Source: Paenibacillus sp. FSL H8-0048
GTDB lineage: Bacteria; Bacillota; Bacilli; Paenibacillales; Paenibacillaceae
DNA length: 64,000 nucleotides
Direction of reading: 5' to 3'
Assembly (NCBI RefSeq): GCF_038002825.1
Contig: NZ_JBBODF010000001.1
Location: forward strand, 6,138,001 to 6,202,000
This document shows, piece after piece, positions 16,913 to 25,431 of this stretch. Both the position numbers and the translations under genes were made by a program. The first letter of the stretch is position 1; each line of letters opens with the position of its first letter. The notes below the pieces were generated by a model that did no database searches, had not been told where the DNA came from, and was given only the letters and a program-made list of their open reading frames with translations.

Positions 16913-17809
16913 ATGGCAAGTAATACTATTAAACAGGATTCAGGGAGCATTTTCATTAAGGTGATCAGCTACATTTGCATCTCCGTGTTTGCCCTGTTCT
17001 GTGTGTTTCCTTTTGCGCTGATGATCTCTTCCTCCTTCATGAATGAGCAGGAGATTGTCCGCGAGGGGTACAAGCTGATTCCGAATGAGATTTCTTTCAA
17101 AGCTTACGAATTGTTGCTCAGTAACTCCTCCAAGCTGGTGGATGCTTATCAGGTAACGATCTTTATCACAGTCGTCGGTACGGCGCTCGGGCTGTTCATG
17201 ATGTCCATGGCCGGATTTGTCCTGAACCGCAAGGATTTCAAATACCGTAACTTCTTCTCCTTCCTGATCTATTTCACCACCTTGTTCAGCGGAGGACTGA
17301 TTCCGACTTACATCCTGATGGTTAAGCATCTGCATCTCAAGGACAACCTGTTCGCTATGATCCTGCCGGCGGTGGTAGGGGCGTGGTCGATCTTCCTGAT
17401 GCGTAACTTCATGAAGGCGATCCCGGATTCCCTGTATGAATCAGCGACGATTGACGGCGCAGGTGATTTCCGCATCTACTGGCGGATCTTCATGCCGCTG
17501 GCGGTTCCGTCACTGGCAACGATCGGACTGTTCTCGGCACTGGGCTTCTGGAATGAGTGGTATAACGGAATGCTGTATATGGACACTCAGAGCAAGTTCC
17601 CGCTCCAGTACTTCCTGCAGCGCATGATCAATCAGGCCAATATGGGCAGTCTCATCAACTCGGGGGCGGTCATTAATACAGCCGATCTTCCGACCCAATC
17701 GATTAAAATGGCTACAGCCGTGCTGGCCACAGGCCCGATTATTCTCCTGTATCCATTCATTCAGCGTTACTTCGTAACCGGTCTTACCATCGGTGCTGTT
17801 AAGGGTTAA
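16913..17809 (+). CDS. ABC sugar transporter permease (YtcP-like)
   Basis: The 298-residue protein is the second permease subunit. It has six membrane segments and the EAA-loop sequence ESATIDGAGDFRIYWRIFMPLAVPSLATI, and it ends in the FVTGLTIGAVKG tail typical of YtcP-type proteins. It forms the membrane channel with the preceding permease. The ATG at 16913 has AGGGG seven bases upstream; an earlier ATG at 16892 is less well placed. The gap to the first permease is 27 bp. Confidence 0.87.
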   Translation: MASNTIKQDSGSIFIKVISYICISVFALFCVFPFALMISSSFMNEQEIVREGYKLIPNEISFKAYELLLSNSSKLVDAYQVTIFITVVGTALGLFMMSMAGFVLNRKDFKYRNFFSFLIYFTTLFSGGLIPTYILMVKHLHLKDNLFAMILPAVVGAWSIFLMRNFMKAIPDSLYESATIDGAGDFRIYWRIFMPLAVPSLATIGLFSALGFWNEWYNGMLYMDTQSKFPLQYFLQRMINQANMGSLINSGAVINTADLPTQSIKMATAVLATGPIILLYPFIQRYFVTGLTIGAVKG

Positions 17810-17888
17810 TGGACGCCTGCTTCAACTGAAGGGTGTTTGTTATAGATGCAAGATCCATATTATAGAAAAGAAAAGGGAGGCTTACCGA

Positions 17889-19460
17889 ATGAAAGGTAAA
17901 AAGATTGCTTCTTCTCTAGCTGCTGTCCTCATGCTTACTGGAGTGCTATCCGCTTGTTCGTCAAGCAATGATGCAAATGGAAATACGGGTTCGTCGAATA
18001 CTCCATCTACTTCCACTAATTCCGGAGGCGTAGACACTTCTAAGGAAGCGAAGCTGACGTATTACCTGTGGGGCAGTGAGGGAGTTACCAATAAAGACAT
18101 TCTGGCTGAGATTAACAAGAAGCTTAAGGCTGATCTGAATACTACCCTTGAAATCAAATATATTGACTGGCCGGACGTAGCGACGAAGTATCCGCTGCTG
18201 TTCGCTTCCGGTGAGGCGTTCGATCTGTCGCATGCTTCTCCTGGTGCTCCTGTGTCCTACTACACCCTGGCAACTGAAGGTGCGCTGACTGACATTACCG
18301 ACATGCTGGACAAGGTAGCGCCTAAGCTGAAGGCTGAGATTCCAGAATCCTCCTGGCAGAACACCAAGGTGAAGGGCAAAATCTACGGCGTACCGAGTCT
18401 GTTCAGTGAATATACGCCTGCCGGTTATGCTTACCGTACCGATCTGCTGAAGAAATACGGTATGACTGACATTAAATCCATTGATGATATGGTTAAATAC
18501 ATGGATAACGTGGTTGCGAATGAATCCTTCCCGCCAATTAACGGTAAGGCTGAGGATGCACAGAACATGTACAGAATGCTCGTAGATACTACAGGCATGT
18601 GGCTGAATGCACCTGGTATCTCGCTGAATGAATTGAACCTGGTCACTAAGAGCCCAGAGGATTACAAGACGGTATTCCATCCGGCCTTCACCCAGGAATT
18701 CGAGGATTGGGCTGTGAAAATGCGTGAGTGGGGCGACAAGGGCTACTGGGGCAAAGACGTATTGTCCGCTTCCCTCGGCAGCAAAGACAACTTCAGAGCC
18801 GCGAACTCTGCGGGTTATCTGACTCATGCCCAGGACTGGATCGGCCAATACGGCGGAGATATCAAGGCGCTGCCTGACTCTCCTACAGCCTTCTATACTT
18901 TTGCTGAAGCCAATAAGAAAATCAAACGTAAGATGGGTGTAGATAACTCGACAGTTATCAGCGCGAACTCCTCTAACCCAGAGCGTTCTCTGATGGTTAT
19001 TGAGAAATTCATGACCGATGAAAGCTACTACAACCTGATGCAGTACGGTATTGAAGGCAAGCACTACATCATTGAAGACGGCGTGAAGAAACAGCCTCCA
19101 GGCTTCAATGAAAAGACAGACGGCGGCGGCTTCTCGGCTTGGTCGCTCAGAAACGACAAGTTCGTCATTCCTAGTGATACTGAGAACCCGATCCGTAAAG
19201 ATCTGTTCGCTGCATGGGATAAAGAAGCCATTGATGATCCGTACAACGGCTTCAGCTTCGACCCGGCTAATGTAACTACCGAAATTGCTTCCATTTCGAA
19301 CGTAAATGCACAGCTTGGTATTCAGCTCATGCTGGGTAAAACAAGCAAAGATCCAAAAACGGCTGTAGCAGAATACCGTGATCAGCTGAAAAAAGCAGGA
19401 GTTGACAAGGTCATTGCCGAAGTAGAGAAACAATTGGCAGAATTTACACCTGTTAACTAA
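17889..19460 (+). CDS. Extracellular oligosaccharide-binding lipoprotein
   Basis: The 523-residue protein starts with a lipoprotein signal peptide (LAAVLMLTGVLSAC) whose lipobox Cys is followed by a Ser/Asn/Thr-rich linker. The mature part has the organisation of large family 1 solute-binding proteins (LTYYLWGSEGVTNKDILAEINKKL; aromatic-rich C-terminal half). It would be anchored outside the membrane and deliver oligosaccharide to the two permeases. GGGAGG precedes the ATG at 17889; a longer frame from 17793 overlaps the permease gene and lacks a signal. By analogy with lin1841 of Listeria innocua, 1,2-beta-glucooligosaccharides are the likely ligands. Confidence 0.88.
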   Translation: MKGKKIASSLAAVLMLTGVLSACSSSNDANGNTGSSNTPSTSTNSGGVDTSKEAKLTYYLWGSEGVTNKDILAEINKKLKADLNTTLEIKYIDWPDVATKYPLLFASGEAFDLSHASPGAPVSYYTLATEGALTDITDMLDKVAPKLKAEIPESSWQNTKVKGKIYGVPSLFSEYTPAGYAYRTDLLKKYGMTDIKSIDDMVKYMDNVVANESFPPINGKAEDAQNMYRMLVDTTGMWLNAPGISLNELNLVTKSPEDYKTVFHPAFTQEFEDWAVKMREWGDKGYWGKDVLSASLGSKDNFRAANSAGYLTHAQDWIGQYGGDIKALPDSPTAFYTFAEANKKIKRKMGVDNSTVISANSSNPERSLMVIEKFMTDESYYNLMQYGIEGKHYIIEDGVKKQPPGFNEKTDGGGFSAWSLRNDKFVIPSDTENPIRKDLFAAWDKEAIDDPYNGFSFDPANVTTEIASISNVNAQLGIQLMLGKTSKDPKTAVAEYRDQLKKAGVDKVIAEVEKQLAEFTPVN

Positions 19461-19525
19461 AAGATTGTATAGGTTACAGGGGAGCTATATCTTATAGCTC
19501 CCTTACCTGTAAATGGGGGAGTAGA

Positions 19526-20548
19526 GTGGACGTAAACATTAAGGATATCGCCAGGATATCCGGTGTCGGCATCTCAACAGTGTCCAGAGTGATCAATAAC
19601 AAGGGGCTGGTGAGCGATGCCACCCGGGAGAAGGTCCTGAGTGTCGTCAAGGAATATAACTATATTCCCAATTCCAATGCCCGAAATCTGAAAACAACCC
19701 AATCCAAAAATATTGCACTTATGGTAAAAGGGATTACTAACCCGTTCTTCTCCATTATGATCAAGGAGATTGAACGTCAGGTCAATCTGCGCGGATATCC
19801 GTTTCTTATCCATCAGGTAGAGGACGGCACCGATGAGATTAACGCTGCCATTCAGCTGGTGAAGGAGAAGAATCTCAGCGGGATTATTTTCATGGGCGGT
19901 ACCTATAATCACTCCGAAGAGAAGTTCAAGCAATTAACCGTTCCATTCGTACTCACAACAATTACCACCTCACAGGAGGTGGACCCGTCCATCTTCTCAA
20001 GCGTAACGATCGATGAATCCAAGGAAGCCTATAAGGCAACCTCTTATCTGCTTTCACTTGGACACCGGAACATCGGCTTTCTCGCCAAATCTCCCTTACT
20101 GGAAGACACCACGGGCAGCCGCCGCCTTCTTGGCTACAAGCTGGCGCTGGAAGAACATAACATACCTTATAATCCGGGATTTGTAGAGGACTGTGAATAC
20201 AGTCCAAGCTCAGGCTTCAATGCTGCACGCAGACTGCTTAACCGCGACAGAACCGTAACCGCTATCTTTGCGGCCTCCGATACGATTGCGATCGGTGCGG
20301 CCAAAGCTGTGCTTACCGCAGGCTTATCCATCCCTGATGATATTTCCATCATCGGCTTCGACGGTATTGAGATGGCTGAGTACTATCATCCTGCGCTGGA
20401 TACGATCAGCCAGCCGGGCACTGAAATGGCACTGTCCAGTGTGGGCGTGCTGTTCGACCTGATTACCAAACATTCCTCCCATCAGCACATTGTCTATGAT
20501 GCGGTATTGCTCAAACGGGGCTCTTGCAAGATGATTAAGAGCCGTTAA
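19526..20548 (+). CDS. LacI-family repressor of the beta-glucan locus
   Basis: The 340-residue protein has an N-terminal LacI helix-turn-helix (IKDIARISGVGISTVSRVINN) and hinge (NSNARNLKTTQSKNIALMV), then a periplasmic-binding-protein-like sensor domain with IFAASDTIAIGAAKAV and IIGFDGIEMAEYYHPAL. It starts with GTG at 19526 behind GGGGGAG. It follows the binding-protein gene in the rightward operon. The two inverted GAAACGTTTC operators in the divergent promoter region are its likely targets, which would make it autoregulated and able to control both arms at once. Confidence 0.88.
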   Translation: MDVNIKDIARISGVGISTVSRVINNKGLVSDATREKVLSVVKEYNYIPNSNARNLKTTQSKNIALMVKGITNPFFSIMIKEIERQVNLRGYPFLIHQVEDGTDEINAAIQLVKEKNLSGIIFMGGTYNHSEEKFKQLTVPFVLTTITTSQEVDPSIFSSVTIDESKEAYKATSYLLSLGHRNIGFLAKSPLLEDTTGSRRLLGYKLALEEHNIPYNPGFVEDCEYSPSSGFNAARRLLNRDRTVTAIFAASDTIAIGAAKAVLTAGLSIPDDISIIGFDGIEMAEYYHPALDTISQPGTEMALSSVGVLFDLITKHSSHQHIVYDAVLLKRGSCKMIKSR

Positions 20549-20592
20549 CAGCAGGGCGCTGACTATAAAACCAACTGGAGTTGACAACAACA

Positions 20593-21546
20593 ATGCAAGA
20601 TTCACTGAGAATAGGGACGCTTGTACGCGGCGGTGAAGCCGTCCAGGTCATTCCGCAGATTGTGGAGCATGGCTTCGAATCCTTTCAACTGAATTTCTGG
20701 CAGACGACAGGCGGAATCGATCTGGTGGAGACTGCAGTCCGGGTCCGGGAGCTGGCGGCGGAGCATCACTTCGTCATCTCTGCTGTCGGCATCTACGGCA
20801 ATCCGCTGGGCGGCGGGCCGGAGGCTGAGACAGAGGCCACCTTGGCAGGCTGGGAGCAGCTGATTGAGCACGCGCACTTGTTCGGGACGGACATTATCGG
20901 CGGCTTTACCGGCCGGCTGCCCGGCTCGTCGATTGACGAATCGCTTCCGAGATTCGCCGAGGTGTTCGGGGAATTGTCGAAGCGGGCGGCAGATAAGGGT
21001 CTGCGGATTGCTTTTGAGAACTGTGCGATGGGCGGGAGCTGGCAGAAGGGGGACTGGAATATTGCCCATAACCCTACAGCCTGGGAGAAAATGTTCAACG
21101 CCGTTACGGCAGATAACCTCGGTCTGGAATGGGAGCCTGCCCACCAGCTGACCGCGCTGATTGATCCGGTTCCGCAGCTGCGCAAATGGGTGGATAAGAT
21201 CTTCCATGTTCATGGCAAGGACGCAACGGTTGCCTGGGACATAGTCAAGGAGTACGGGATTCATGGTCCGAAGCCCTATGTGTGGGACCGGACGCCGGGC
21301 TTCGGGGATACGAACTGGACGGATATCATCACGATTCTCCGGCAGGGCGGCTATCAGGGCACGATTGATATTGAAGGCTGGCATGATCCGGTCTACCGGG
21401 ATCTACCGGGACGAGCTGGAGATGACAGGCCAGGTCCATGCACTGAATTACCTGAAGCATTGCCGGGGCGGCACTATGATACCCAATCCGGTTGTTTGAG
21501 TATACAAGAAAGACCTCATGCTTCACATCTGCTGATGTGGCCGTGA
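20593..21546 (+). CDS. Sugar phosphate isomerase/epimerase, C-terminus frameshifted
   Basis: The protein belongs to the xylose isomerase-like TIM-barrel superfamily. It has metal-ligand-type motifs, including AFENCAMGG, LGLEWEPAH and FHVHGKDA, and TIDIEGWHDPVYRD near the end. A perfect 10-bp tandem duplication (TCTACCGGGA at 21392-21401 and 21402-21411) shifts the frame. The original C-terminus, RDELEMTGQVHALNYLKHC and onward, continues in another frame to a stop at 21497-21499. The present frame instead runs through 45 unrelated residues to 21546. The barrel and metal site remain, so activity may survive. ATG 20593 is preferred over TTG 20581. The gene closes the sugar operon; its substrate is unknown. 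Confidence 0.8.
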   Translation: MQDSLRIGTLVRGGEAVQVIPQIVEHGFESFQLNFWQTTGGIDLVETAVRVRELAAEHHFVISAVGIYGNPLGGGPEAETEATLAGWEQLIEHAHLFGTDIIGGFTGRLPGSSIDESLPRFAEVFGELSKRAADKGLRIAFENCAMGGSWQKGDWNIAHNPTAWEKMFNAVTADNLGLEWEPAHQLTALIDPVPQLRKWVDKIFHVHGKDATVAWDIVKEYGIHGPKPYVWDRTPGFGDTNWTDIITILRQGGYQGTIDIEGWHDPVYRDLPGRAGDDRPGPCTELPEALPGRHYDTQSGCLSIQERPHASHLLMWP

Positions 21547-21554
21547 GGTCTTTT
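21509..21554 (+). terminator. Terminator of the rightward sugar operon
   Basis: A 10-bp stem (AAAGACCTCA with TGAGGTCTTT) is followed by TTTT. It lies just after the native stop of the isomerase but inside its frameshifted extension, which supports 21499 as the ancestral end of the gene. Confidence 0.78.
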
Positions 21555-21571
21555 GGGTTGTAGTTATGTGA

Positions 21572-21751
21572 TTAGATGAATCGCTTGATCGTCCAATAGG
21601 GGACGGTGAGGGTCCCTTTATTCGTTTCGATATGCAGTGCATCTGCGGAGTGGTCGATCTGGCATATTCCGGTGTACGTTTCTCCGCTGATTAAATGCAC
21701 GCGCTGCCATAGATTGGAGAGAAGTGCATGCTGAATATCCTGTTTAATCAT
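21572..21751 (-). CDS. Small conserved-style protein of unknown function
   Basis: This 59-residue protein (MIKQDIQHALLSNLWQRVHL and onward) is hydrophilic, with a beta-rich middle (VHLISGETYTGICQIDHSAD) that recalls small Sm/Hfq-like or PRC-barrel-like folds, but I cannot assign it. An AAGGAGG site precedes it. ATG 21751 has better spacing (11 bases) than the in-frame GTG at 21760 (2 bases). It converges on the sugar operon terminator. Confidence 0.6.
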   Translation of the reverse strand: MIKQDIQHALLSNLWQRVHLISGETYTGICQIDHSADALHIETNKGTLTVPYWTIKRFI

Positions 21752-21923
21752 ACCGTCCACTTCCTCCTTGAATGCAGTGTGCTTGTAAACCTCTGTACTT
21801 ATTATTAAACACGGATAGGAGATTTTAACAGCAAAATTGGTTACAGTTTTGTACCATTTCTTATATACATTCGGCTGATGGGGGTGTATTGTTAATAGCG
21901 CTGTCTGAAGAGGGGGAAGTGCT

Positions 21924-22322
21924 ATGAGTGATAGTCATGGATTCAAGTTGGATTATGCAGAGATCAGTGAGCGGATACAGTGGCTGCTTGGAGTGAATTC
22001 ACGACTGGTACTGGTGGAGGATTCTCCTGAAGCCATTGAAGGCGGCATCTATAAGTGGGATGAGACTGGTACGGCTGGCTCCCTGGCCAAGAATGCCCTG
22101 ATTGAGGATTATATGATTCTGGTTACCCGGATGCGTATGGATCTGGAGGAGCGGAATAATCCATGCCAAATGAACAGCTTCGATCATAGCTGCAAGACGG
22201 TGCTCCATTATCTGAAGCAGGATACGTACGTATGGGAGAGCTCACCGCAGGCTGTACTGAAATCTGTGAAGCGGGAGCTTACGCTGCAATACTGCATTCT
22301 GACCCAGAGTGTGAGGGTGTAG
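21924..22322 (+). CDS. Hypothetical protein, 132 residues
   Basis: I do not recognise this soluble, acidic protein. It begins after AGAGGGGGAAG at a good distance from the ATG and has no signal peptide or membrane segment. The N-terminal half (FKLDYAEISERIQWLLGVNSRLVLVEDSPEAIEGGIYKW) and a C-terminal pair of helices look like a small alpha/beta domain. Codon use is like its neighbours. It is a single-gene unit closed by a terminator at 22353-22391. Confidence 0.65.
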   Translation: MSDSHGFKLDYAEISERIQWLLGVNSRLVLVEDSPEAIEGGIYKWDETGTAGSLAKNALIEDYMILVTRMRMDLEERNNPCQMNSFDHSCKTVLHYLKQDTYVWESSPQAVLKSVKRELTLQYCILTQSVRV

Positions 22323-22352
22323 CGGACAGATATTTTATACCTAATGAATAGG

Positions 22353-22391
22353 CTGCATTCTGTTGCTTTAGTGACGGAATGCGGTCTTTTT
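22353..22391 (+). terminator. Rho-independent terminator
   Basis: GCATTC and GAATGC form the base of a stem extended by GTT/GAC pairs, followed by GGTCTTTTT. It ends the 132-residue gene. Confidence 0.7.
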
Positions 22392-22524
22392 AAAATATAG
22401 AATAAAAGGATGGTAAAGCCGTTTCCAATTGTATCATGTGAATCAGGAGCTCTGGTTACAATAATCATATACCTTCGGAGTAGCGTTCTGTAGAGAGGGT
22501 ATATATATTTAGGAGGTGTTACCG

Positions 22525-23712
22525 ATGAATAGAACAACCAGATTACAGCAGATAACCGTAACTCTTCTTACCGCAGGTCTGCTTACCCTGTCAGGCTGGG
22601 GAGCGGCGGCTTCCCCGGTTCAGGCGGCAGCAGCTTCGGCCGCAGCACCGGCTTGCGGGACTGGAGATCACGGACTGCTTCAGGATTTGCAAAAGGCACA
22701 CAGCGGATCGGACAGCATTCCGCTTACCTTCTCGGATGTGGAGTTTCTGAATGCGAATATCGGGCGTGCAGCCGGGAACGGCTTCCTGATCGGAACCTCG
22801 GACGGCGGCTGCCATTTCCAGAAGATCTATGAAGGACAGTGGAGCTTCCAGCAGATTGATTTCCCCGATAATGTTCACGGCTGGGCGCTTGCCGCGGTTA
22901 AGGACGGACAGGCTAAATATCTGTTAAGAACGGCAGACGGCGGCTCTACCTGGACAAGGCTGTCGAACCAGGCAGTAGCCTTTGAACGTATAGAGTTCCT
23001 GGACAAGAGCCAGGGCTTCGGCTACAACCGCGCATCTACATATTATACGAAGGATGGCGGGGAGAGCTGGAGTCTGATCAAGACGCCTGCCAACACACGC
23101 GGAGCGGAATTCACCAGCCGGAATAACGGCTGGGCTGTGGTGGTCGTTCCCGGCAGCGGCTACCGGGTAATGAAGACAACTAACGGCGGAGCAGCCTGGA
23201 AGCAGGTGCTTAGTGCCTCCGCCCCTGAGGCGAATTACGGACAGATCTACGCCAAGGGCAGTCAGGTGTATGCGCTGCTGTATGGCGGCGTCGGCATGTC
23301 GCAGACCTCGTATTCCCTCTACGGCAGCTCTAATTCCGGCGGCAGCTGGAAGCGGGTGATTGCCCAGGAGACCGCAGGCGGCGGTCCGGCTCCGGGCAGC
23401 GGAGCAGCCGTAGCGAAGAAAGGCCCGGCTTCGGGCACCCCCGGGAATATGGTGCTGATCGGCACGCAGACTGCCTTCCTGGCAGGCTACCAGCCGGCAG
23501 CGGAGCAGGTGGGCATCGGGGTCACCAAGAACAACGGACAGAGCTGGAAGAATCAGCAGACCGTTCCCGGCTTCGAAGGAACGATCTCGTTCACCGATGC
23601 CAATCAGGGCTGGATGGCTGTGAAGGATATGAACAGCTCCACCCTCTATGCGACGAAGGATGCAGGCGCTACCTGGACAGCACGGTTTTCTTTTGAGACG
23701 GCTGGGCGGTAG
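22525..23712 (+). CDS. Secreted Ycf48/BNR-repeat beta-propeller protein
   Basis: The 395-residue protein has an N-terminal signal peptide (about 1-32, ending near AAASPVQAAAASA) and at least six repeats centred on GGxxW (ADGGSTWTRL, KDGGESWSLI, TNGGAAWKQV, NSGGSWKRV, NNGQSWKN, KDAGATWTAR). This is the pattern of BNR/Ycf48-like beta-propellers. In cyanobacteria Ycf48 helps photosystem II assembly; in Firmicutes such proteins are secreted with unknown roles. ATG 22525 follows AGGAGG (22511-22516) with eight bases between. A low-complexity Gly/Ala/Pro linker near residue 300 interrupts the repeats. Confidence 0.82.
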   Translation: MNRTTRLQQITVTLLTAGLLTLSGWGAAASPVQAAAASAAAPACGTGDHGLLQDLQKAHSGSDSIPLTFSDVEFLNANIGRAAGNGFLIGTSDGGCHFQKIYEGQWSFQQIDFPDNVHGWALAAVKDGQAKYLLRTADGGSTWTRLSNQAVAFERIEFLDKSQGFGYNRASTYYTKDGGESWSLIKTPANTRGAEFTSRNNGWAVVVVPGSGYRVMKTTNGGAAWKQVLSASAPEANYGQIYAKGSQVYALLYGGVGMSQTSYSLYGSSNSGGSWKRVIAQETAGGGPAPGSGAAVAKKGPASGTPGNMVLIGTQTAFLAGYQPAAEQVGIGVTKNNGQSWKNQQTVPGFEGTISFTDANQGWMAVKDMNSSTLYATKDAGATWTARFSFETAGR

Positions 23713-23828
23713 GTTGTCCTTAAGGTAATGATGAATGACGAAGGCAAGAATGAGTGGCGAAGATGAGTGGCGAGACGGGTCTTCTCCTATGGGGGAGGGC
23801 CCGTCTTGCTTGTTGTAATAGGACACGT

Positions 23829-23972
23829 GCCGCTCGCCGTCCCATTGTAATCGGTTTTTCGATTACATTCGGCCCACGTGCCGCTCGCCGTCCCATTGTA
23901 ATCGGTTTTTCGATTACATTCGGTGCTCTCAAGCAGGCCCCCGGCCTGAATGTATGCGAAAAACAGCATACG
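23829..23972. repeat. Two 51-bp units with TGTAATCG hairpins plus one TGTATG hairpin
   Basis: Two units repeat exactly 51 bp apart. Each holds a perfect 8-bp stem (TGTAATCG with CGATTACA around GTTTTT) at 23846-23867 and 23897-23918. A third 22-nt element at 23951-23972 has the core seen in the arrays at 8190 and 42137 (TGTATG...GCATAC around an A5 centre), in the orientation of the 42137 array. The surrounding 23713-24124 interval contains no gene. Confidence 0.88.
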
Positions 23973-24124
23973 ATGTGTTCGGCTGAAACGATACCGTCTT
24001 TTAAATGGACGGCAAAGTCGTTTCTACTGTAGTGCAGCAGCAGAACAGGTATTGTGGAGAGTGACGTTAGCATTGGTGTAATATTTGTGAGTAGCGGGTA
24101 ATGGGATAGCATAGGGGGTGAAGC

Positions 24125-24442
24125 ATGGTTAGACCCGTTAGAATACTCTGGATCATTGCTGTCGTCGCTAATATCGTAGGGTTGGCGCTCTTTGTCCTGC
24201 TGACGAACCCAGGGTTCAGCCAAGGGTTCATCCTGGATGTCATAAATATATTGATGTTTCAGATATTAGGCATCCCCTCTGCGGTTCTGGTTGTTGCATC
24301 GCTTCTTCTGTTGAAGTACATTAAGAAACCGCCAGGCTGGGCGGGGTACATCGGAATCTTCATCATAATAGGGGCACTGTTGTGGCTTGCGGGATATTTT
24401 CTGTTGTTTGCATGGCTGATGCTATTCGAGAACGTCCGGTAA
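24125..24442 (+). CDS. Small three-helix membrane protein
   Basis: This 105-residue protein is almost entirely hydrophobic, with three predicted membrane segments (about 7-28, 42-62 and 72-98) and the short basic loop KYIKKPPGW between the second and third. GGGGGTGAAGC stands before the ATG. I cannot assign a family. The end of the gene overlaps one arm of an inverted repeat (ATTCGAGAACG with CGTTCTCGAAT, ending about 24471) that may act as a terminator or regulatory hairpin for the following SDR gene. Confidence 0.65.
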   Translation: MVRPVRILWIIAVVANIVGLALFVLLTNPGFSQGFILDVINILMFQILGIPSAVLVVASLLLLKYIKKPPGWAGYIGIFIIIGALLWLAGYFLLFAWLMLFENVR

Positions 24443-24516
24443 AAATAATTCTTTACTGATCGTTCTCGAATATGCTAAGATGCGGATACGAAAGAAATTA
24501 TTTTTTTGATTATATT

Positions 24517-24530
24517 AGAACGTACGGTCT
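24517..24530. promoter_or_regulatory. Candidate TetR-type operator upstream of SDR gene
   Basis: AGAACGTACGGTCT is a near-perfect 14-bp palindrome with a CGTACG centre, lying 28 bp before the SDR start. TetR-family sites near dehydrogenase genes often look like this. No tetR-like gene is in the window, so the call is tentative. Confidence 0.4.
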
Positions 24531-24558
24531 CAAATAAAAACGATGAGGAGTGGTAACG

Positions 24559-25338
24559 ATGGGGAAGCTTGACGGGAAGGTTGCCTTGATTACTGGAGGG
24601 AATAGCGGGATTGGGCTGGCAAGTGCCAGGTTGTTTGTGGCGGAGGGCGCCAGAGTGGTCATTACCGGCCGCAATCCGGTATCCCTGCATGCGGCGGTAG
24701 AAGAGCTGGGCGCGGAGCATGCAGTTGCTGTTCAAGCGGACGCTACTGATCCGCAGAGTGCGGTGAAGGCTGTGAATGCAGCGATAGAGGCCTTCGGCAG
24801 ACTGGATGTGGTCTATGCAAATGCAGGGATCGCCGGCTCTACACCGCTGGGCAGTACAGAGCTTGCCGCCTTCGAGGAAGTGCTCCGGGTCAATGTGACC
24901 GGTACGTTCTTCACCGTCCAGGCTGCGCTGCCTCATCTAAAGGCCGGAGCCTCCGTCATTCTGACGGGCTCTGTGTTAGCCAAGGCCGGAAGACCCGGTA
25001 ATTCTGCCTATGCCGCCAGCAAAGGAGCGGTCAGCAGCATGACCAAGGTACTGGCCTCCGAGCTGTCCCCGCTAGGCATCCGCGTCAACAACATCGCGCC
25101 TGGCGTAACACGCACTCCGATCTGGGGCGAATCGGCAATGGATAACTGGAAGCAGATTGAGGCGGGCATGGCCCTTTCGATTCCTCTGGCCCGCGCGGGT
25201 GTACCCGAGGAGATTGCCAAGGTAGCGCTGTTCCTGGCCTCCGAGGATTCGTCGTACATCCAGGGCGCAGATATCGCCGTCGACGGCGGAGCCGGCAGCT
25301 CTCCGCTGGGCGCACCCATATACCGCCAGAACGCATAA
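24559..25338 (+). CDS. SDR-family oxidoreductase
   Basis: The 259-residue protein is a classical short-chain dehydrogenase. It has a Rossmann TGGNSGIG cofactor motif near the N-terminus, the NAG sequence (VYANAGIAG), a catalytic Ser in VILTGSVLA, YAASK with the catalytic Tyr and Lys, and a C-terminal IQGADIAVDGG. It would reduce or oxidise a small carbonyl/alcohol using NAD(P)H in the cytoplasm. The RxxPVS segment after the second strand hints at NADP preference. The substrate is unknown. ATG 24559 has GAGGAG eight bases upstream; GTG 24550 is a poorer start. A candidate TetR-type palindrome lies upstream. Confidence 0.87.
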   Translation: MGKLDGKVALITGGNSGIGLASARLFVAEGARVVITGRNPVSLHAAVEELGAEHAVAVQADATDPQSAVKAVNAAIEAFGRLDVVYANAGIAGSTPLGSTELAAFEEVLRVNVTGTFFTVQAALPHLKAGASVILTGSVLAKAGRPGNSAYAASKGAVSSMTKVLASELSPLGIRVNNIAPGVTRTPIWGESAMDNWKQIEAGMALSIPLARAGVPEEIAKVALFLASEDSSYIQGADIAVDGGAGSSPLGAPIYRQNA

Positions 25339-25375
25339 GGATGGAAAGTCGCAGGAGAAGCGGCTAGTGGCAGGA

Positions 25376-25399
25376 AGCACCTTGAAGGGTGCTTTTTTG
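25376..25399 (+). terminator. Terminator after SDR gene
   Basis: A short GC-rich stem (AAGCACC with GGGTGCTT around TTGAA) is followed by a six-T run. Confidence 0.8.
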
Positions 25400-25431
25400 C
25401 GTTCAGTCTGGAGAGTAGGCGAGTAGCCGAG

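Noticed and set aside
17961..19433. 490-residue minus-strand ORF
   Set aside because: It is antisense to the sugar-binding lipoprotein gene, whose signal peptide and ribosome site are clear.
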